DNA of 43,082 bases from Pseudomonadota bacterium (GTDB lineage Bacteria; Pseudomonadota; Alphaproteobacteria; Acetobacterales; Acetobacteraceae), in assembly GCA_021805665.1 (NCBI GenBank), contig JAJZEV010000105.1:1-43082 (forward strand), in the 5' to 3' direction. Under the pieces are notes generated by a model. That model saw only the letters and a program-made list of their open reading frames with translations. It had not been told where the DNA came from and did not search any database. The position numbers and the translations under genes were made by a program. Of the stretch, positions 7,377 through 15,393 are shown in pieces. Position 1 is the stretch's first letter; the number at the start of each line of letters is the position of its first letter.

Positions 7377-8309
7377 CTACAGCGAAATCTTCAAGTACGA
7401 CGCTATTTCGCCGACGATACCCCGGCGGAATGCCAGCACGCAGACCATGAAGATCACGCCCTGGGTTACTGTCACCCAGGCGCCGAACTGCGCCAGATAG
7501 TTTTCCATCGATGTCACCACCAGCGCACCGACAGCAGGGCCGAATACGGTGCCCAGACCACCCAGCAGGGTGGTCAGCACGATCTCCCCGGATGTGGAGG
7601 AATGAACATCGGTCAGCGTGGCGATGCCGAACACGAGCGCTTTTGTGCCGCCGGCGATGCCCGCGATCGTGCAGGACAGCACGAACGCGATCAGCTTGTA
7701 ATCGTCGGTGCGGTAGCCCAGCGAGGTGGCCCTCGGCTCATTCTCGCGAATGCCTTTCAGGACCTGACCGAAGGGGGAGTGAATGATGCGATGAACCAGC
7801 AGGAAGCCGGCGAGGAACACGCCCGCGGTGACCCAATACATCGTCATGTCGTTCGACAGGTCGAGGAAGCCGAACAGGTGGCCGCGCGGGACCTGCTGGA
7901 TGCCGTCCTCGCCGCCGGTAAAGGGCGCTTCCAGGCAGAAGAAGTACACCATCTGCGCCAGGGCCAAAGTGATCATGGCGAAGTAGATGCCGGAACGGCG
8001 GATGGCCAGGAAGCCCAGCACCAGACCCAGCGCGGCACCGGTCAGGCCGCCGACGGCGATGGCGATCGACGCATCGACATGCCATGCCTTCATCGTCCAG
8101 GCGGCGACGTAGCTGCCCATGCCGAAGAAGGCGGCCTGACCGAACGACAGCAGGCCGACATAGCCGATCATCAGATTGAACGAGCATGCGAACAGCGCCG
8201 CTGTCAGTACCCGCATCAGGAACACCGGATACAGGACGAACGGGCAAAGCGCGATCAGCGCCACCATCAGGACGAAGGCGATGGATTGCGCCCGGGAAAA
8301 TCCGAACAT
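7377..8309 (-). CDS. livM: Branched-chain-amino-acid-type ABC permease LivM
   Basis: About 310 aa of strongly hydrophobic sequence with the LivM signature: FALSLNLMIGY-like segment FNLMIGYVGLLSFGQAAFFGMG, the cytoplasmic loop SPFGQVLKGIRENEPRATSLGY (EAA-like, contacts the ATPases), and GTVFGPAVGALVV near the end. It forms the inner-membrane channel with LivH. The ORF track starts at a TTG (8327), but the ATG at 8309 has AAGG about 9 nt upstream and sits 1 nt after the livH stop (TGA-G-ATG), so I use it. It is the last gene of the liv operon. A 6-bp-stem hairpin follows the stop without a T tract. Confidence 0.93.
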   Translation of the reverse strand: MFGFSRAQSIAFVLMVALIALCPFVLYPVFLMRVLTAALFACSFNLMIGYVGLLSFGQAAFFGMGSYVAAWTMKAWHVDASIAIAVGGLTGAALGLVLGFLAIRRSGIYFAMITLALAQMVYFFCLEAPFTGGEDGIQQVPRGHLFGFLDLSNDMTMYWVTAGVFLAGFLLVHRIIHSPFGQVLKGIRENEPRATSLGYRTDDYKLIAFVLSCTIAGIAGGTKALVFGIATLTDVHSSTSGEIVLTTLLGGLGTVFGPAVGALVVTSMENYLAQFGAWVTVTQGVIFMVCVLAFRRGIVGEIASYLKISL

Positions 8310-8310
8310 C

Positions 8311-9198
8311 TCAGGCAGCCTTTCCAAAGAGGCCGCGCGGCCTGACCAGCAGAACGATGACCATGACCAGGAACACCACGGTTGCCGAGGCCTGGGGGTA
8401 GAAAACCTTCGTCAGACCCTCGACGACGCCCAAGCCGAAGCCGGTGACGATGGAGCCCATGATCGAACCCATGCCGCCGATCACAACCACCGCGAACACG
8501 GTGTTGATGAAGTTGCTGCCCATGTTCGGGTTCACCGAATAGATCGGCGCGGCCAGGACTCCGGCGAAAGCGGCCAGGGCGACACCGCCGGCATAGGTCA
8601 GGGTAATCAGGCGCGGCACGTTCACGCCGAATGCCTGAACCATCGGGGCGTTTTCGGTCGCGGCCCGCAGGGTGGCGCCCAGCGAGGTTTTTTCGATAAT
8701 CGCCCAGGTGGCGATGCACACTGTCAGCGCGGCCAGCACGACCCAGCCGCGATAGTTCGGCATGTACATGAAGCCGAGGTTGGTGGCGCCCGACAGCATG
8801 TCCGGAATGCGGTAGGGCATGCCCGAACTGCCATAGGCGTTGCGGAACAGGCCTTCGATCACCAACGAGAGGCCGAAGGTCAGCAGCAAGCCATACAGAT
8901 GATCGAGTTTGTACAACCGGCTGATGACGGTCTTTTCCAGAACGATGCCGAAGATGCCCACCAGCAGCGGGGACAAAATCAGGGCGGGGAAATAGCCGAT
9001 CCCGAGATAGTTCAGCAGTATCCAGGACACGAACGCGCCCATCATGAACAGCGCCCCGTGGGCGAAGTTGATGATGTTGAGCATGCCGAAGATGACAGCC
9101 AGCCCGAGCGATAGCATGGCGTAGAATGCGCCGTTGATAAGCCCGAGCAGAAGCTGTCCGAACAACAGCGGGCCGGGAATGCCGAAGATCATGATCAT
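8311..9198 (-). CDS. livH: Branched-chain-amino-acid-type ABC permease LivH
   Basis: 295 aa, multi-spanning inner-membrane permease. Features are LLLGLINGAFYAMLSLGLAVIFGMLNIINFAHGALFMMGA near the N-terminus, the EAA-like loop TSLGATLRAATENAPMVQAFGVN, and FAGVLAAPIYSVNPNMGSNF, all typical of LivH. It pairs with LivM to form the translocation pathway. The ATG at 9198 is used; a second Met at residue 3 is possible. It is 36 nt downstream of the substrate-binding-protein gene and 1 nt upstream of livM. Confidence 0.94.
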   Translation of the reverse strand: MIMIFGIPGPLLFGQLLLGLINGAFYAMLSLGLAVIFGMLNIINFAHGALFMMGAFVSWILLNYLGIGYFPALILSPLLVGIFGIVLEKTVISRLYKLDHLYGLLLTFGLSLVIEGLFRNAYGSSGMPYRIPDMLSGATNLGFMYMPNYRGWVVLAALTVCIATWAIIEKTSLGATLRAATENAPMVQAFGVNVPRLITLTYAGGVALAAFAGVLAAPIYSVNPNMGSNFINTVFAVVVIGGMGSIMGSIVTGFGLGVVEGLTKVFYPQASATVVFLVMVIVLLVRPRGLFGKAA

Positions 9199-9234
9199 GG
9201 TTGTTTCCCGGCCGCGCCGTTCCCCTGTTTCGTC

Positions 9235-10464
9235 TTATGCCTTGATGAAGCCGCAATGACCGTCGGCCATCGGGCGGAATGCCTCGTCGCCGGGTGTCGT
9301 GGCCACCAGTTTGTAGTAATCCCACGGTCCCTTGCTCTCTGACGGCTTCTTCACCTCGAACAGATAGGACGTGACCAGGTTACGGCCATCTTCGCGGATT
9401 TTGGAGGTGCCGAAGCAATCGTCCTCGACCGGCATGGCTTTCATGCGGTTGACAGTGGCGACGCCGTCCTTCTTCGCTTCGGCGATACCCATGTCGGCGC
9501 AGGCCTTCAGGTAGTGCAGCGTGGCGGAGTAGCAGCCGGCGTGGTCCATATTCGGGTAGTTCGTCGGGGTTTTCGGCAGAACGCGCTTGGTGAAAGCGCG
9601 CGTGCGCTCATTCATGTCCCAGTAGAAGCTTTCTGTCAGGTTCAGCCCGTGTGCTACGTCCAGGCCCAGGGCGTGTACGTCGCTGATGAACATCAGCAGC
9701 GCCGCGACCTTCATCGAGTTGTTCAGGCCGAACTCGTTGGCCTGCTTGATGCAGTTCACCGTATCGCCGCCGGCATTCGCCAGACCAAGGACCTTGGCGC
9801 CGCTGGCTTGTGCCTGCACCAGGAAGGATGAGAAGTCCGTCGTGCCGGGGAACGGGTATTGTGCCGCGCCCAGAACCTTGCCGCCCGCGGCCTTCACCAG
9901 GGTGGAGGTGTCGCCCTGCAACTGCTTGCCAAACGCATAATCGGCGGTGACGAAGTACCAGGAATCACCGCCGGCCTTCACCATCGCGCCGCCGGTGGAT
10001 TTGGCCAGCATGAACGTGTCGTATGTCCAATGGACGAAATTCGGCGAGCACTGTTCGCCCGTCAACGCCGAACTGGCCGCGCCGGAGTTCAGGAAGACCT
10101 TGTTTTTCTCGCGTACGACCGATTGCAGGGCCAGCGCGACCGAGGATGTCGGCACGTCGAGCAGCATATCGACGCCGTCTCGGTCGAACCACTGGCGGGC
10201 GATGGACACCGCGAGATCCGGCTTGTTCTGGTGGTCGGCGGCGATGACTTCGACATCCATATCCCTGGTGGCGACGCCGAAATCTTCCAGGGCCTGCTTG
10301 GTGCAGACCACCGAGGTCGCGCCGCCGGTGTTGGCGTATGGGCCGGACATGTCGTTCAGCACACCGATCTTGAGCTTCGGCTTCTGGGCACGTGCAGGGC
10401 GAACCAGCGGCAGTGTGGCTGCCACGGCTGCGCTTGTCAGCGCGGAACGGCGAGATAATAGCAT
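9235..10464 (-). CDS. Periplasmic substrate-binding protein of a Liv-type ABC importer
   Basis: 409 aa. The N-terminus MLLSRRSALTSAAVAATLPLVRPARA looks like an export signal with a twin Arg and a likely cleavage after ARA (residue 26). The mature protein starts KIGVLNDMSGPYANTGG and has the two-lobed periplasmic-binding (Peripla_BP_6) character throughout. This branch is often used for branched-chain amino acids, amides or aromatic acids, so the ligand should be treated as unknown. AGGGG precedes the ATG by 7 nt. The neighbours livF upstream and livH downstream on the same strand make it the receptor for this importer. Confidence 0.92.
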   Translation of the reverse strand: MLLSRRSALTSAAVAATLPLVRPARAQKPKLKIGVLNDMSGPYANTGGATSVVCTKQALEDFGVATRDMDVEVIAADHQNKPDLAVSIARQWFDRDGVDMLLDVPTSSVALALQSVVREKNKVFLNSGAASSALTGEQCSPNFVHWTYDTFMLAKSTGGAMVKAGGDSWYFVTADYAFGKQLQGDTSTLVKAAGGKVLGAAQYPFPGTTDFSSFLVQAQASGAKVLGLANAGGDTVNCIKQANEFGLNNSMKVAALLMFISDVHALGLDVAHGLNLTESFYWDMNERTRAFTKRVLPKTPTNYPNMDHAGCYSATLHYLKACADMGIAEAKKDGVATVNRMKAMPVEDDCFGTSKIREDGRNLVTSYLFEVKKPSESKGPWDYYKLVATTPGDEAFRPMADGHCGFIKA

Positions 10465-10548
10465 CTGTTAACCCCTAATAACCTTCTCTTTGAACGGCCG
10501 CCGGTTCGCCGGCAGGCGACGCGCTTATCCTGGATTTTCCCGTATATT

Positions 10549-11244
10549 TTAGACGCCCAGATACTCGTGCAGCTTGTCCATGCTGGTTTCGAGGAGGTGG
10601 TTTGGAATCATGTCCACGATTTTGCCGTGTTCCATGACGTAGTGGCGGTCCGCGACCGTGGCGGCAAAGCGGAAGTTTTGTTCCACCAGCAGCACTGTGA
10701 AACCGCGATTCTTGATTTCCCGGATCGTGCGGCCGATTTGCTGGACGATGACGGGTGCGAGGCCTTCGGTCGGTTCGTCCAGCAGCAGCATCTTCGCGCC
10801 GGTCCGCAGGATTCGGCCGATGGCCAGCATCTGTTGCTCCCCGCCGGACAGCTTGGTTCCGTGCGCGGTCTTGGCGCGTTCGCGCAGGTTGGGAAACAGG
10901 GTGTAGATTTCCTCCACGGTCAGTCCGCCGGGGGCGACGATCGGGGGCAGCATCAGGTTTTCGGTGACTGACAGGGATCCGAAGATACCGCGTTCCTCGG
11001 GGCAGATGGCGATGCCGGCCCGGGCGATCTGGTTCGGCATCAGGCCGACCATTTCGTTGCCGCGGAATTTCACGCTGCCTTCGCGGCGCGGCACCAGGCC
11101 CATGATGGACTTCATGGTCGTGGTCTTGCCGGCACCGTTACGACCGAGCAATGTAACGACTTCGCCTTCGCGGACCTCGAAATCGACGCCGTGGAGAATG
11201 TGGCTTTCGCCGTACCAGGCGTTCAGGCCTTTGACCTCAAGCAT
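10549..11244 (-). CDS. livF: ABC transporter ATPase LivF
   Basis: 231 aa, the usual LivF length. Walker A GRNGAGKTT, Q-loop region, signature LSGGEQQMLAIGRIL, Walker B LLLDEPTEGLAP and H-loop region VLLVEQN are all intact. It powers import through LivH/LivM together with LivG from the cytoplasmic face. The ATG at 11244 overlaps the end of livG by 8 nt. An 84-nt gap to the binding-protein gene carries that gene's own ribosome-binding site. Confidence 0.96.
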   Translation of the reverse strand: MLEVKGLNAWYGESHILHGVDFEVREGEVVTLLGRNGAGKTTTMKSIMGLVPRREGSVKFRGNEMVGLMPNQIARAGIAICPEERGIFGSLSVTENLMLPPIVAPGGLTVEEIYTLFPNLRERAKTAHGTKLSGGEQQMLAIGRILRTGAKMLLLDEPTEGLAPVIVQQIGRTIREIKNRGFTVLLVEQNFRFAATVADRHYVMEHGKIVDMIPNHLLETSMDKLHEYLGV

Positions 11245-11989
11245 CGGCGGTCCCCAGGTAGGCTGCGATCACTTCGGGGTTTTTCGATACCGTTTCATAA
11301 GAACCCTCGGCGAGAACCTTGCCGCGGGTCAGCACGGTGATTTTGTCGCAAAGGCCTTCGACCACGGACAGGTTGTGCTCCACCATCAATATAGTACGGC
11401 CCTGGCGGATACGGGCGATCAGTTCGACGATGCGGTCAACGTCGCCATGCGCCATACCGGCGGTGGGTTCGTCCAGCAGCATCATTTCCGGATCGAGTGC
11501 CAGTGTGGTGGCGATTTCGAGCGCGCGTTTCAGCCCATAGGACAGATCGGCGACGACAGAGTCGGTGTAGGACGACAGGCCGACATCGAACAGCAGTTGG
11601 TGCGCCCGGTCGTCATAGACCTTGAGCACGCTTTCCGAGCGCCAGAAGTCGAAGCTGGCGCCGCGGGCGCGTTGTAGGGCGAGGCGCACGTTTTCCAGTG
11701 CGGTCAGATGCGGGAAGACCGCCGAGATCTGAAAGCTGCGGATAAGCCCCAGCCGCGCGACCATCGCGGGTTTCATCCCGGTGATGTCGCGGCCCTTGAA
11801 TTTGATCTTGCCGCGTGTGGGCGGCAGGAAGGAGGTCAGCAGGTTGAAGCATGTCGTCTTGCCGGCGCCGTTGGGGCCGATCAGGGCGTGGATATTGCCT
11901 GTTTCCACGCGCAGATCGACGCCATCGACGGCCACGAAGCCGCTGAATTCACGCGTTAGACCTTCTGTCTCCAGGATGGTGTCTGTCAC
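11237..11989 (-). CDS. livG: ABC transporter ATPase LivG
   Basis: 250 aa from the GTG at 11989. Walker A GPNGAGKTTCFNLLTSFL, signature LSYGLKRALEIA (the LivG-type variant), Walker B MMLLDEPTAGMA and the H-loop IRQGRTILMVEHN are present. The ORF track runs to 12337, but the extra N-terminus is Arg/Pro-rich and unlike LivG, while AGGAGA lies about 10 nt before the GTG and gives the expected start TDTILETEGLTREFSGF. It is the first gene of livG-livF-SBP-livH-livM; the promoter should lie just upstream of 11989. Confidence 0.93.
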   Translation of the reverse strand: MTDTILETEGLTREFSGFVAVDGVDLRVETGNIHALIGPNGAGKTTCFNLLTSFLPPTRGKIKFKGRDITGMKPAMVARLGLIRSFQISAVFPHLTALENVRLALQRARGASFDFWRSESVLKVYDDRAHQLLFDVGLSSYTDSVVADLSYGLKRALEIATTLALDPEMMLLDEPTAGMAHGDVDRIVELIARIRQGRTILMVEHNLSVVEGLCDKITVLTRGKVLAEGSYETVSKNPEVIAAYLGTADA

Positions 11990-12202
11990 CCCCGGACGTC
12001 TCCTTCGTTGGAATTGGTTCCAGTATGCGGGGCGTTTTGCATAGTCCGACGCGCCGCGCAAGGCGCTCCGAGCATCTGAAATGCGGATACGACACGATTT
12101 AGGGGCGGGCGGCGGCTGTCGTTGGGTGCCGATGCGGGATGGCTGGTACGTCGATGGCGGGATTTGCGGGCCGCGTGCATGGACGCATGAGCTGAACCAT
12201 CT

Positions 12203-12275
12203 CCGGCTTCGCGGCGAAGGCGGCCGGCGCGCATCACGTGTCCGGGAGCCCGGTGGACGAAGGGTCCCGGTTTTT
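12203..12275 (+). ncRNA. Possible 3' end of a small RNA (hairpin plus intrinsic terminator)
   Basis: Two adjacent plus-strand hairpins: CCGG-CTTCG-CGG-CGAAG-(GCGG)-CCGG at 12203-12227 and the terminator stem at 12242-12270 followed by TTTTT. No recognisable gene on the plus strand lies between livG (minus) and this structure, so the terminator may end an uncharacterised small RNA. The 5' end is not visible and no convincing promoter was found. Alternatives are an attenuated leader of the gene at 12537 or a decayed gene. Confidence 0.3.
12242..12275 (+). terminator. Rho-independent terminator with no obvious gene before it
   Basis: Stem CCGGGA-(g)-CCC pairs with GGG-TCCCGG around a 10-nt loop (nine pairs, one bulge), followed directly by TTTTT at 12271-12275. 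The reverse strand has no T tract after the stem, so it acts on plus-strand transcripts. Confidence 0.7.
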
Positions 12276-12291
12276 GTGACGTAATCGTTAC
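12276..12291. promoter_or_regulatory. Imperfect palindrome after the terminator
   Basis: GTGACGTAATCGTTAC reads as half-sites GTnACG and CGTnAC around a 4-nt centre, 12 of 16 positions symmetric. It sits exactly where the AT-rich island begins and could be an operator for the unknown gene at 12537. No regulator is assigned. Confidence 0.3.
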
Positions 12292-12470
12292 AATTAACAG
12301 CAATAAATTTGATAGCAAAAAATGTCGGAAATCGCATCGAACAATTTTATAACTGCCCTAAATATAGTGCATTATGGATCATAGCTGACAATATATGTTA
12401 CCGTCTTGAGGATATTCGTTGCGAAATAAACTCTTCTAAAAATAAGTATTGCGAGTGCCAAAACGTCCGG
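12281..12470. other. AT-rich island
   Basis: By my count 12301-12420 is about one third G+C, in a window that is otherwise clearly GC-rich. It holds runs such as AATAAATTTGATAGC and ACAATATATG. It forms the 5' region of the unknown gene at 12537 and stays open in that gene's frame back to 12309. It may be a strong or silenced promoter region, a nucleoid-protein binding site, or a remnant of transferred DNA. Confidence 0.75.
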
Positions 12471-12536
12471 GCCAGACAGTCACTTATGCGTGATCGAACG
12501 GCGGCCCGTCCGGTGCCGTTCTTACAGGAGGTCCCG

Positions 12537-12839
12537 GTGCAATTACCCCGCGTTTCCGTCAGAGTGCCAACAGGCTTTTCATTCGATGTCCCGGATTTGC
12601 TGATGCTTCGGGCCTGGGCGGATTTCCACGAATTGCGTATGGCCATCGATCTGGACGTCTGTGCGGACGGCGAGGAATACGAGGAACTGCTGGGTCTTTA
12701 CGACAAGGATCGGGCGTTTCGGCGCTGGATGATCTGGCGGTCCTGCGAAGGGATCATGGTGCAGCCGGCAATGGGCCGTCGCATGCTGTTCGACTTTATG
12801 GCCGACGCGCTGGAATTGATGATCCCGGCGGGAGAGTAG
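12537..12839 (+). CDS. Unknown acidic 100-aa protein
   Basis: I use the GTG at 12537 because a perfect AGGAGG lies 5 nt upstream. The ORF track start at 12309 would add 76 residues encoded mostly by the AT-rich island with quite different composition. The 100-aa product starts MQLPRVSVRVPTGFSFDVPDLLMLRAWADFHEL, has an acidic middle (DLDVCADGEEYEELLGLYDKD) and ends in a hydrophobic/acidic helix (MLFDFMADALELMIPAGE). It looks soluble and helical, with no signal peptide. I do not recognise the family. It stands alone: the gene before it is divergent livG and the next gene starts 100 nt downstream. Confidence 0.65.
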   Translation: MQLPRVSVRVPTGFSFDVPDLLMLRAWADFHELRMAIDLDVCADGEEYEELLGLYDKDRAFRRWMIWRSCEGIMVQPAMGRRMLFDFMADALELMIPAGE

Positions 12840-12939
12840 GGGCGTCAACTGGCGGCTTGCGGTTCGGCGGCCCCGATGTTTTTCCGGCCGCCTTCAGTCC
12901 GTTCTTGTTTTGTCCGCGCGGGCGGTCTAACCTCCCGGC

Positions 12940-13137
12940 ATGTTCGATCCCTCCCCCGAAGCGGTGCCCGATGAGGAACTCGAAGCCGTGCTGACTGCCG
13001 CGCTGCGGTCGTCGGGCGGTCAGCTCACGCGGCCAGCCGAGTGTTTCATGGCCGCCGCGTCCGCCCGGCATCTGGTGGACAGGCTGGCGCTGGCCGGACT
13101 GCGCGTTGTACGATTCCCCACCCGGCGACTGACATAG
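12940..13137 (+). CDS. Small hypothetical protein upstream of amidohydrolase
   Basis: 65 aa, starting MFDPSPEAVPDEELEAVLTAAL and ending LAGLRVVRFPTRRLT. It appears as two amphipathic helices with a basic C-terminal tail, and no membrane segment. Its stop is only 9 nt before the amidohydrolase ATG, so the two may be translationally coupled. The ribosome-binding site is weak. A chance ORF in GC-rich DNA is possible, but the organised helix-turn-helix-like character and position favour a gene. Function unknown. Confidence 0.5.
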   Translation: MFDPSPEAVPDEELEAVLTAALRSSGGQLTRPAECFMAAASARHLVDRLALAGLRVVRFPTRRLT

Positions 13138-13146
13138 GGGCCGCGG

Positions 13147-14634
13147 ATGGATCGTGTCATCGTTTCAGGCGGCCTGGTTCTGGTCAGCGGGGAAGGCAGC
13201 GCCCGTCTGGCCGATCTGGTGCTGACGGGCGACTGTATCGCGGCGATCGTTCCGCCGGACAGCGCCCGGGGTGACCGCACGATCGATGCCAGCGGCAGGC
13301 TGATTATCCCCGGGCTGATCAATGCACACACCCATGGCCATGGCGGGCTGGGGAAGGGTGTCGGGGATCGCTGGTCGCTGGAACTGCTGCTGAACGCCGG
13401 CCCGTGGGTCAATGGCGGACGCGGGGACGACGATCGCTATCTCTCCACGCTGCTGACCGCGATCGAGATGATCCGCAAGGGCTGCACCGCCTGTTACGAC
13501 CTGTCGGCGATGCTGCCGGTTCCCAGCGTTCAGGCGCTGCACGAGGTCGGCCGGGCATACGCGGATGTGGGGATGCGGGCCGTAGTGTCGCCGATGGTGG
13601 CGGATCGCAGCTTCTATCAGGCGATTCCCGGCCTGCTGGACGCGTTCCCGCCCGAATTGCGTTCGCTGGCCGAGGCGATGCGGTCTGCTCCGGCGGAAGC
13701 GACATTGGCCCCGATTCGCGAGGCCGCCAGGTCTTGGCCGTTTCCCACCGACCAGATCCGGCTTGGCATCGCGCCGACGATCCCGCTGCATTGTTCGGAT
13801 GCGTTCCTGACCGGGTGCCGCGATCTGGCCGACGCGTATGGACTGGCGGTGCAGACCCATCTGGCGGAGTCGCCCGTGCAGCGGGCCGGTGCGCTTCAAC
13901 ACTATGGTATGCCTCTGACCGAACATCTGGACCGGATCGGACTGCTGGGGCCGCGCTTCAGCGGCGCCCACGCCATCTGGATCGACGATGCGGAGATCGA
14001 GCTGATCGCCCGCCACGGCGGGGCACTGGCGCATAACCCCGGATCGAATCTGCGTCTGGGAAACGGCATCGCCGATATGCGGCGGGCCATTGCCGGCGGG
14101 ATTCGCGTGGGGGTCGGGACCGATGGGTCCTCGTCGTCCGACAACCAGAACATGTTCGAGGCGATGCGGCTGTCGGCCTACGTCTCCCGCGTGTTCGACC
14201 GGCCGCTGGAGGACTGGATCGGCGCCCCCGAAGCGTTGCTTCTGGCCACCGAGGGCAGCGCGGCGGTACTGGGAATGGCCGACCTGATCGGCCGGATCGC
14301 GCCGGGCTACAAGGCCGATCTGGTGTTCCTGGACCTGGACCACGTCAACCTGGTGCCGCTGAACAACGCGGTGAACCAGTTGGTGAATACCGAGGACGGG
14401 GCGGCGGTGCGCGACGTGATGATCGGTGGCCGGTTCGTACTGAAGGACGGGGTGTTGCCGGGTCTGGATTGGCCAGGGATCGCCCGTCGCGCCCGGGATG
14501 CCGCCACCCGGCTGTCAGCGGCGAACGCCGAAGCCAGATTGGCTACGGAGCGGCTGGCCCCGGTGGTGAGCCATTTTTGCGTGGGGCTGGGACGCCGCGC
14601 GCACGATTTGCCCCGAAAACTGGCTGTTTGTTAG
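13147..14634 (+). CDS. Amidohydrolase of the TRZ/ATZ (cytosine-deaminase-like) family
   Basis: 495 aa, with the usual two-part fold: a small beta-sandwich made of both ends and a central metal-dependent TIM barrel. Visible metal and active-site blocks are LINAHTHGHG (HxH), VQTHLAES (third His), SGAHAIWIDDAE (fourth His) and VGTDGSSSSDNQNMFEAMRL (metal-binding Asp). HNPGSNLRLGNG is also typical of this family, which removes amino or chloro groups from N-heterocycles such as guanine, S-adenosylhomocysteine or triazines. The substrate cannot be fixed from sequence. AGGGG precedes the ATG. The C-terminus (RLATERLAPVVSHFCVGLGRRAH) extends slightly past the barrel. Confidence 0.88.
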   Translation: MDRVIVSGGLVLVSGEGSARLADLVLTGDCIAAIVPPDSARGDRTIDASGRLIIPGLINAHTHGHGGLGKGVGDRWSLELLLNAGPWVNGGRGDDDRYLSTLLTAIEMIRKGCTACYDLSAMLPVPSVQALHEVGRAYADVGMRAVVSPMVADRSFYQAIPGLLDAFPPELRSLAEAMRSAPAEATLAPIREAARSWPFPTDQIRLGIAPTIPLHCSDAFLTGCRDLADAYGLAVQTHLAESPVQRAGALQHYGMPLTEHLDRIGLLGPRFSGAHAIWIDDAEIELIARHGGALAHNPGSNLRLGNGIADMRRAIAGGIRVGVGTDGSSSSDNQNMFEAMRLSAYVSRVFDRPLEDWIGAPEALLLATEGSAAVLGMADLIGRIAPGYKADLVFLDLDHVNLVPLNNAVNQLVNTEDGAAVRDVMIGGRFVLKDGVLPGLDWPGIARRARDAATRLSAANAEARLATERLAPVVSHFCVGLGRRAHDLPRKLAVC

Positions 14635-14708
14635 CGGAATATTAAGCAATATGGCCCCGGAATGGGGTTTGCGCTAATGTGTGAAATTCAAGATTAGGGA
14701 CTCGGTCG

Positions 14709-15233
14709 ATGGCAGGTTCGGTGAACAAGGTGATCCTGGTGGGCAATCTGGGGAAGGACCCGGAAGTGCGGAACACCCAGGACGGCAGCAAGATAGTCAA
14801 CCTGACCCTGGCGACCAGCGAAACGTGGAACGATCGCGCGTCCGGTGAGAAGAAGGAAAAGACCGAGTGGCATCGGGTGGTGATCTTCAACGATCGCACC
14901 GCCGATGTTGCGGAGCGGTTCCTGAAGAAGGGCGCGAAAATCTACGTCGAAGGCTCTTTGCAGACCCGCAAGTGGACAGACCAGCAGGGGCAGGAACGCT
15001 ATACGACCGAGGTGGTGATCGGGCGCTTCAACGGTCAGCTTACCATGCTGGATACCAGGGCCGGCGGCGGTGAAGGCGGTGGGTCCGAAGGCGGATTTGG
15101 CGGTGGCGGCAGCAGCTACACCCCGCGCGAGCGCGCTCCGGCCGCCGCTCGGCCGGCTGCTCGCGGCGGATCGGGCGGTCCGTCCTGGGACGCGCCGAAG
15201 GGCGGCGACCTGGACGACGAAATCCCGTTCTAG
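14709..15233 (+). CDS. ssb: Single-stranded DNA-binding protein
   Basis: 174 aa. An N-terminal OB fold (about residues 1-110: [57 protein letters not shown]) is followed by a Gly/Ser/Ala/Pro-rich linker and the acidic tip DLDDEIPF, which docks SSB-interacting repair and replication proteins. It coats single-stranded DNA as a tetramer. AGGGA lies about 9 nt before the ATG. It is monocistronic, with its own terminator at 15255-15289. I saw no SOS-type GTTC-N7-GTTC box upstream. Confidence 0.97.
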   Translation: MAGSVNKVILVGNLGKDPEVRNTQDGSKIVNLTLATSETWNDRASGEKKEKTEWHRVVIFNDRTADVAERFLKKGAKIYVEGSLQTRKWTDQQGQERYTTEVVIGRFNGQLTMLDTRAGGGEGGGSEGGFGGGGSSYTPRERAPAAARPAARGGSGGPSWDAPKGGDLDDEIPF

Positions 15234-15254
15234 CCGACAGCGGGTTCGGCGAAG

Positions 15255-15289
15255 GCGGCTGTTCTCAACCGGGAATGGCCGCTTTTTTT
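15255..15289 (+). terminator. Rho-independent terminator of ssb
   Basis: GCGGC-TG-TTCTC-AACC-GGGAA-TG-GCCGC forms a hairpin with a symmetric TG/TG internal mismatch, followed by seven T residues at 15283-15289. It starts 21 nt after the ssb stop. Confidence 0.85.
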
Positions 15290-15320
15290 ATGGGCGAAAT
15301 GCGGTGTTTCGATCGCCGGT

Positions 15321-15340
15321 TTGATCTGTCTGCTGTTCAA
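15321..15340. promoter_or_regulatory. Dyad element upstream of ligJ
   Basis: TTGATCTGTCTGCTGTTCAA has arms TTGAnCnG and CnGnTCAA around a 4-nt centre (6 of 8 arm positions complementary). It lies 53 nt before the ligJ ATG and after the ssb terminator, a fitting place for the operator of a catabolic operon. A TATAAT sequence follows at 15376-15381. No regulator gene is in the window, so the assignment is tentative. Confidence 0.35.
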
Positions 15341-15393
15341 CCGGCGAACGGGGCACGAAAATGGGGCCATCGACCTATAATGGGGGACGCCCA

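Noticed and set aside
8176-9114. 312-aa plus-strand ORF opposite livH and livM
   Set aside because: Spans the junction of two permease genes on the other strand and is highly charged, with no membrane or enzymatic features.
11990-12337. N-terminal extension of livG in the ORF track
   Set aside because: Unlike any LivG N-terminus and crosses the terminator and AT-rich island; the GTG at 11989 has a good ribosome-binding site.
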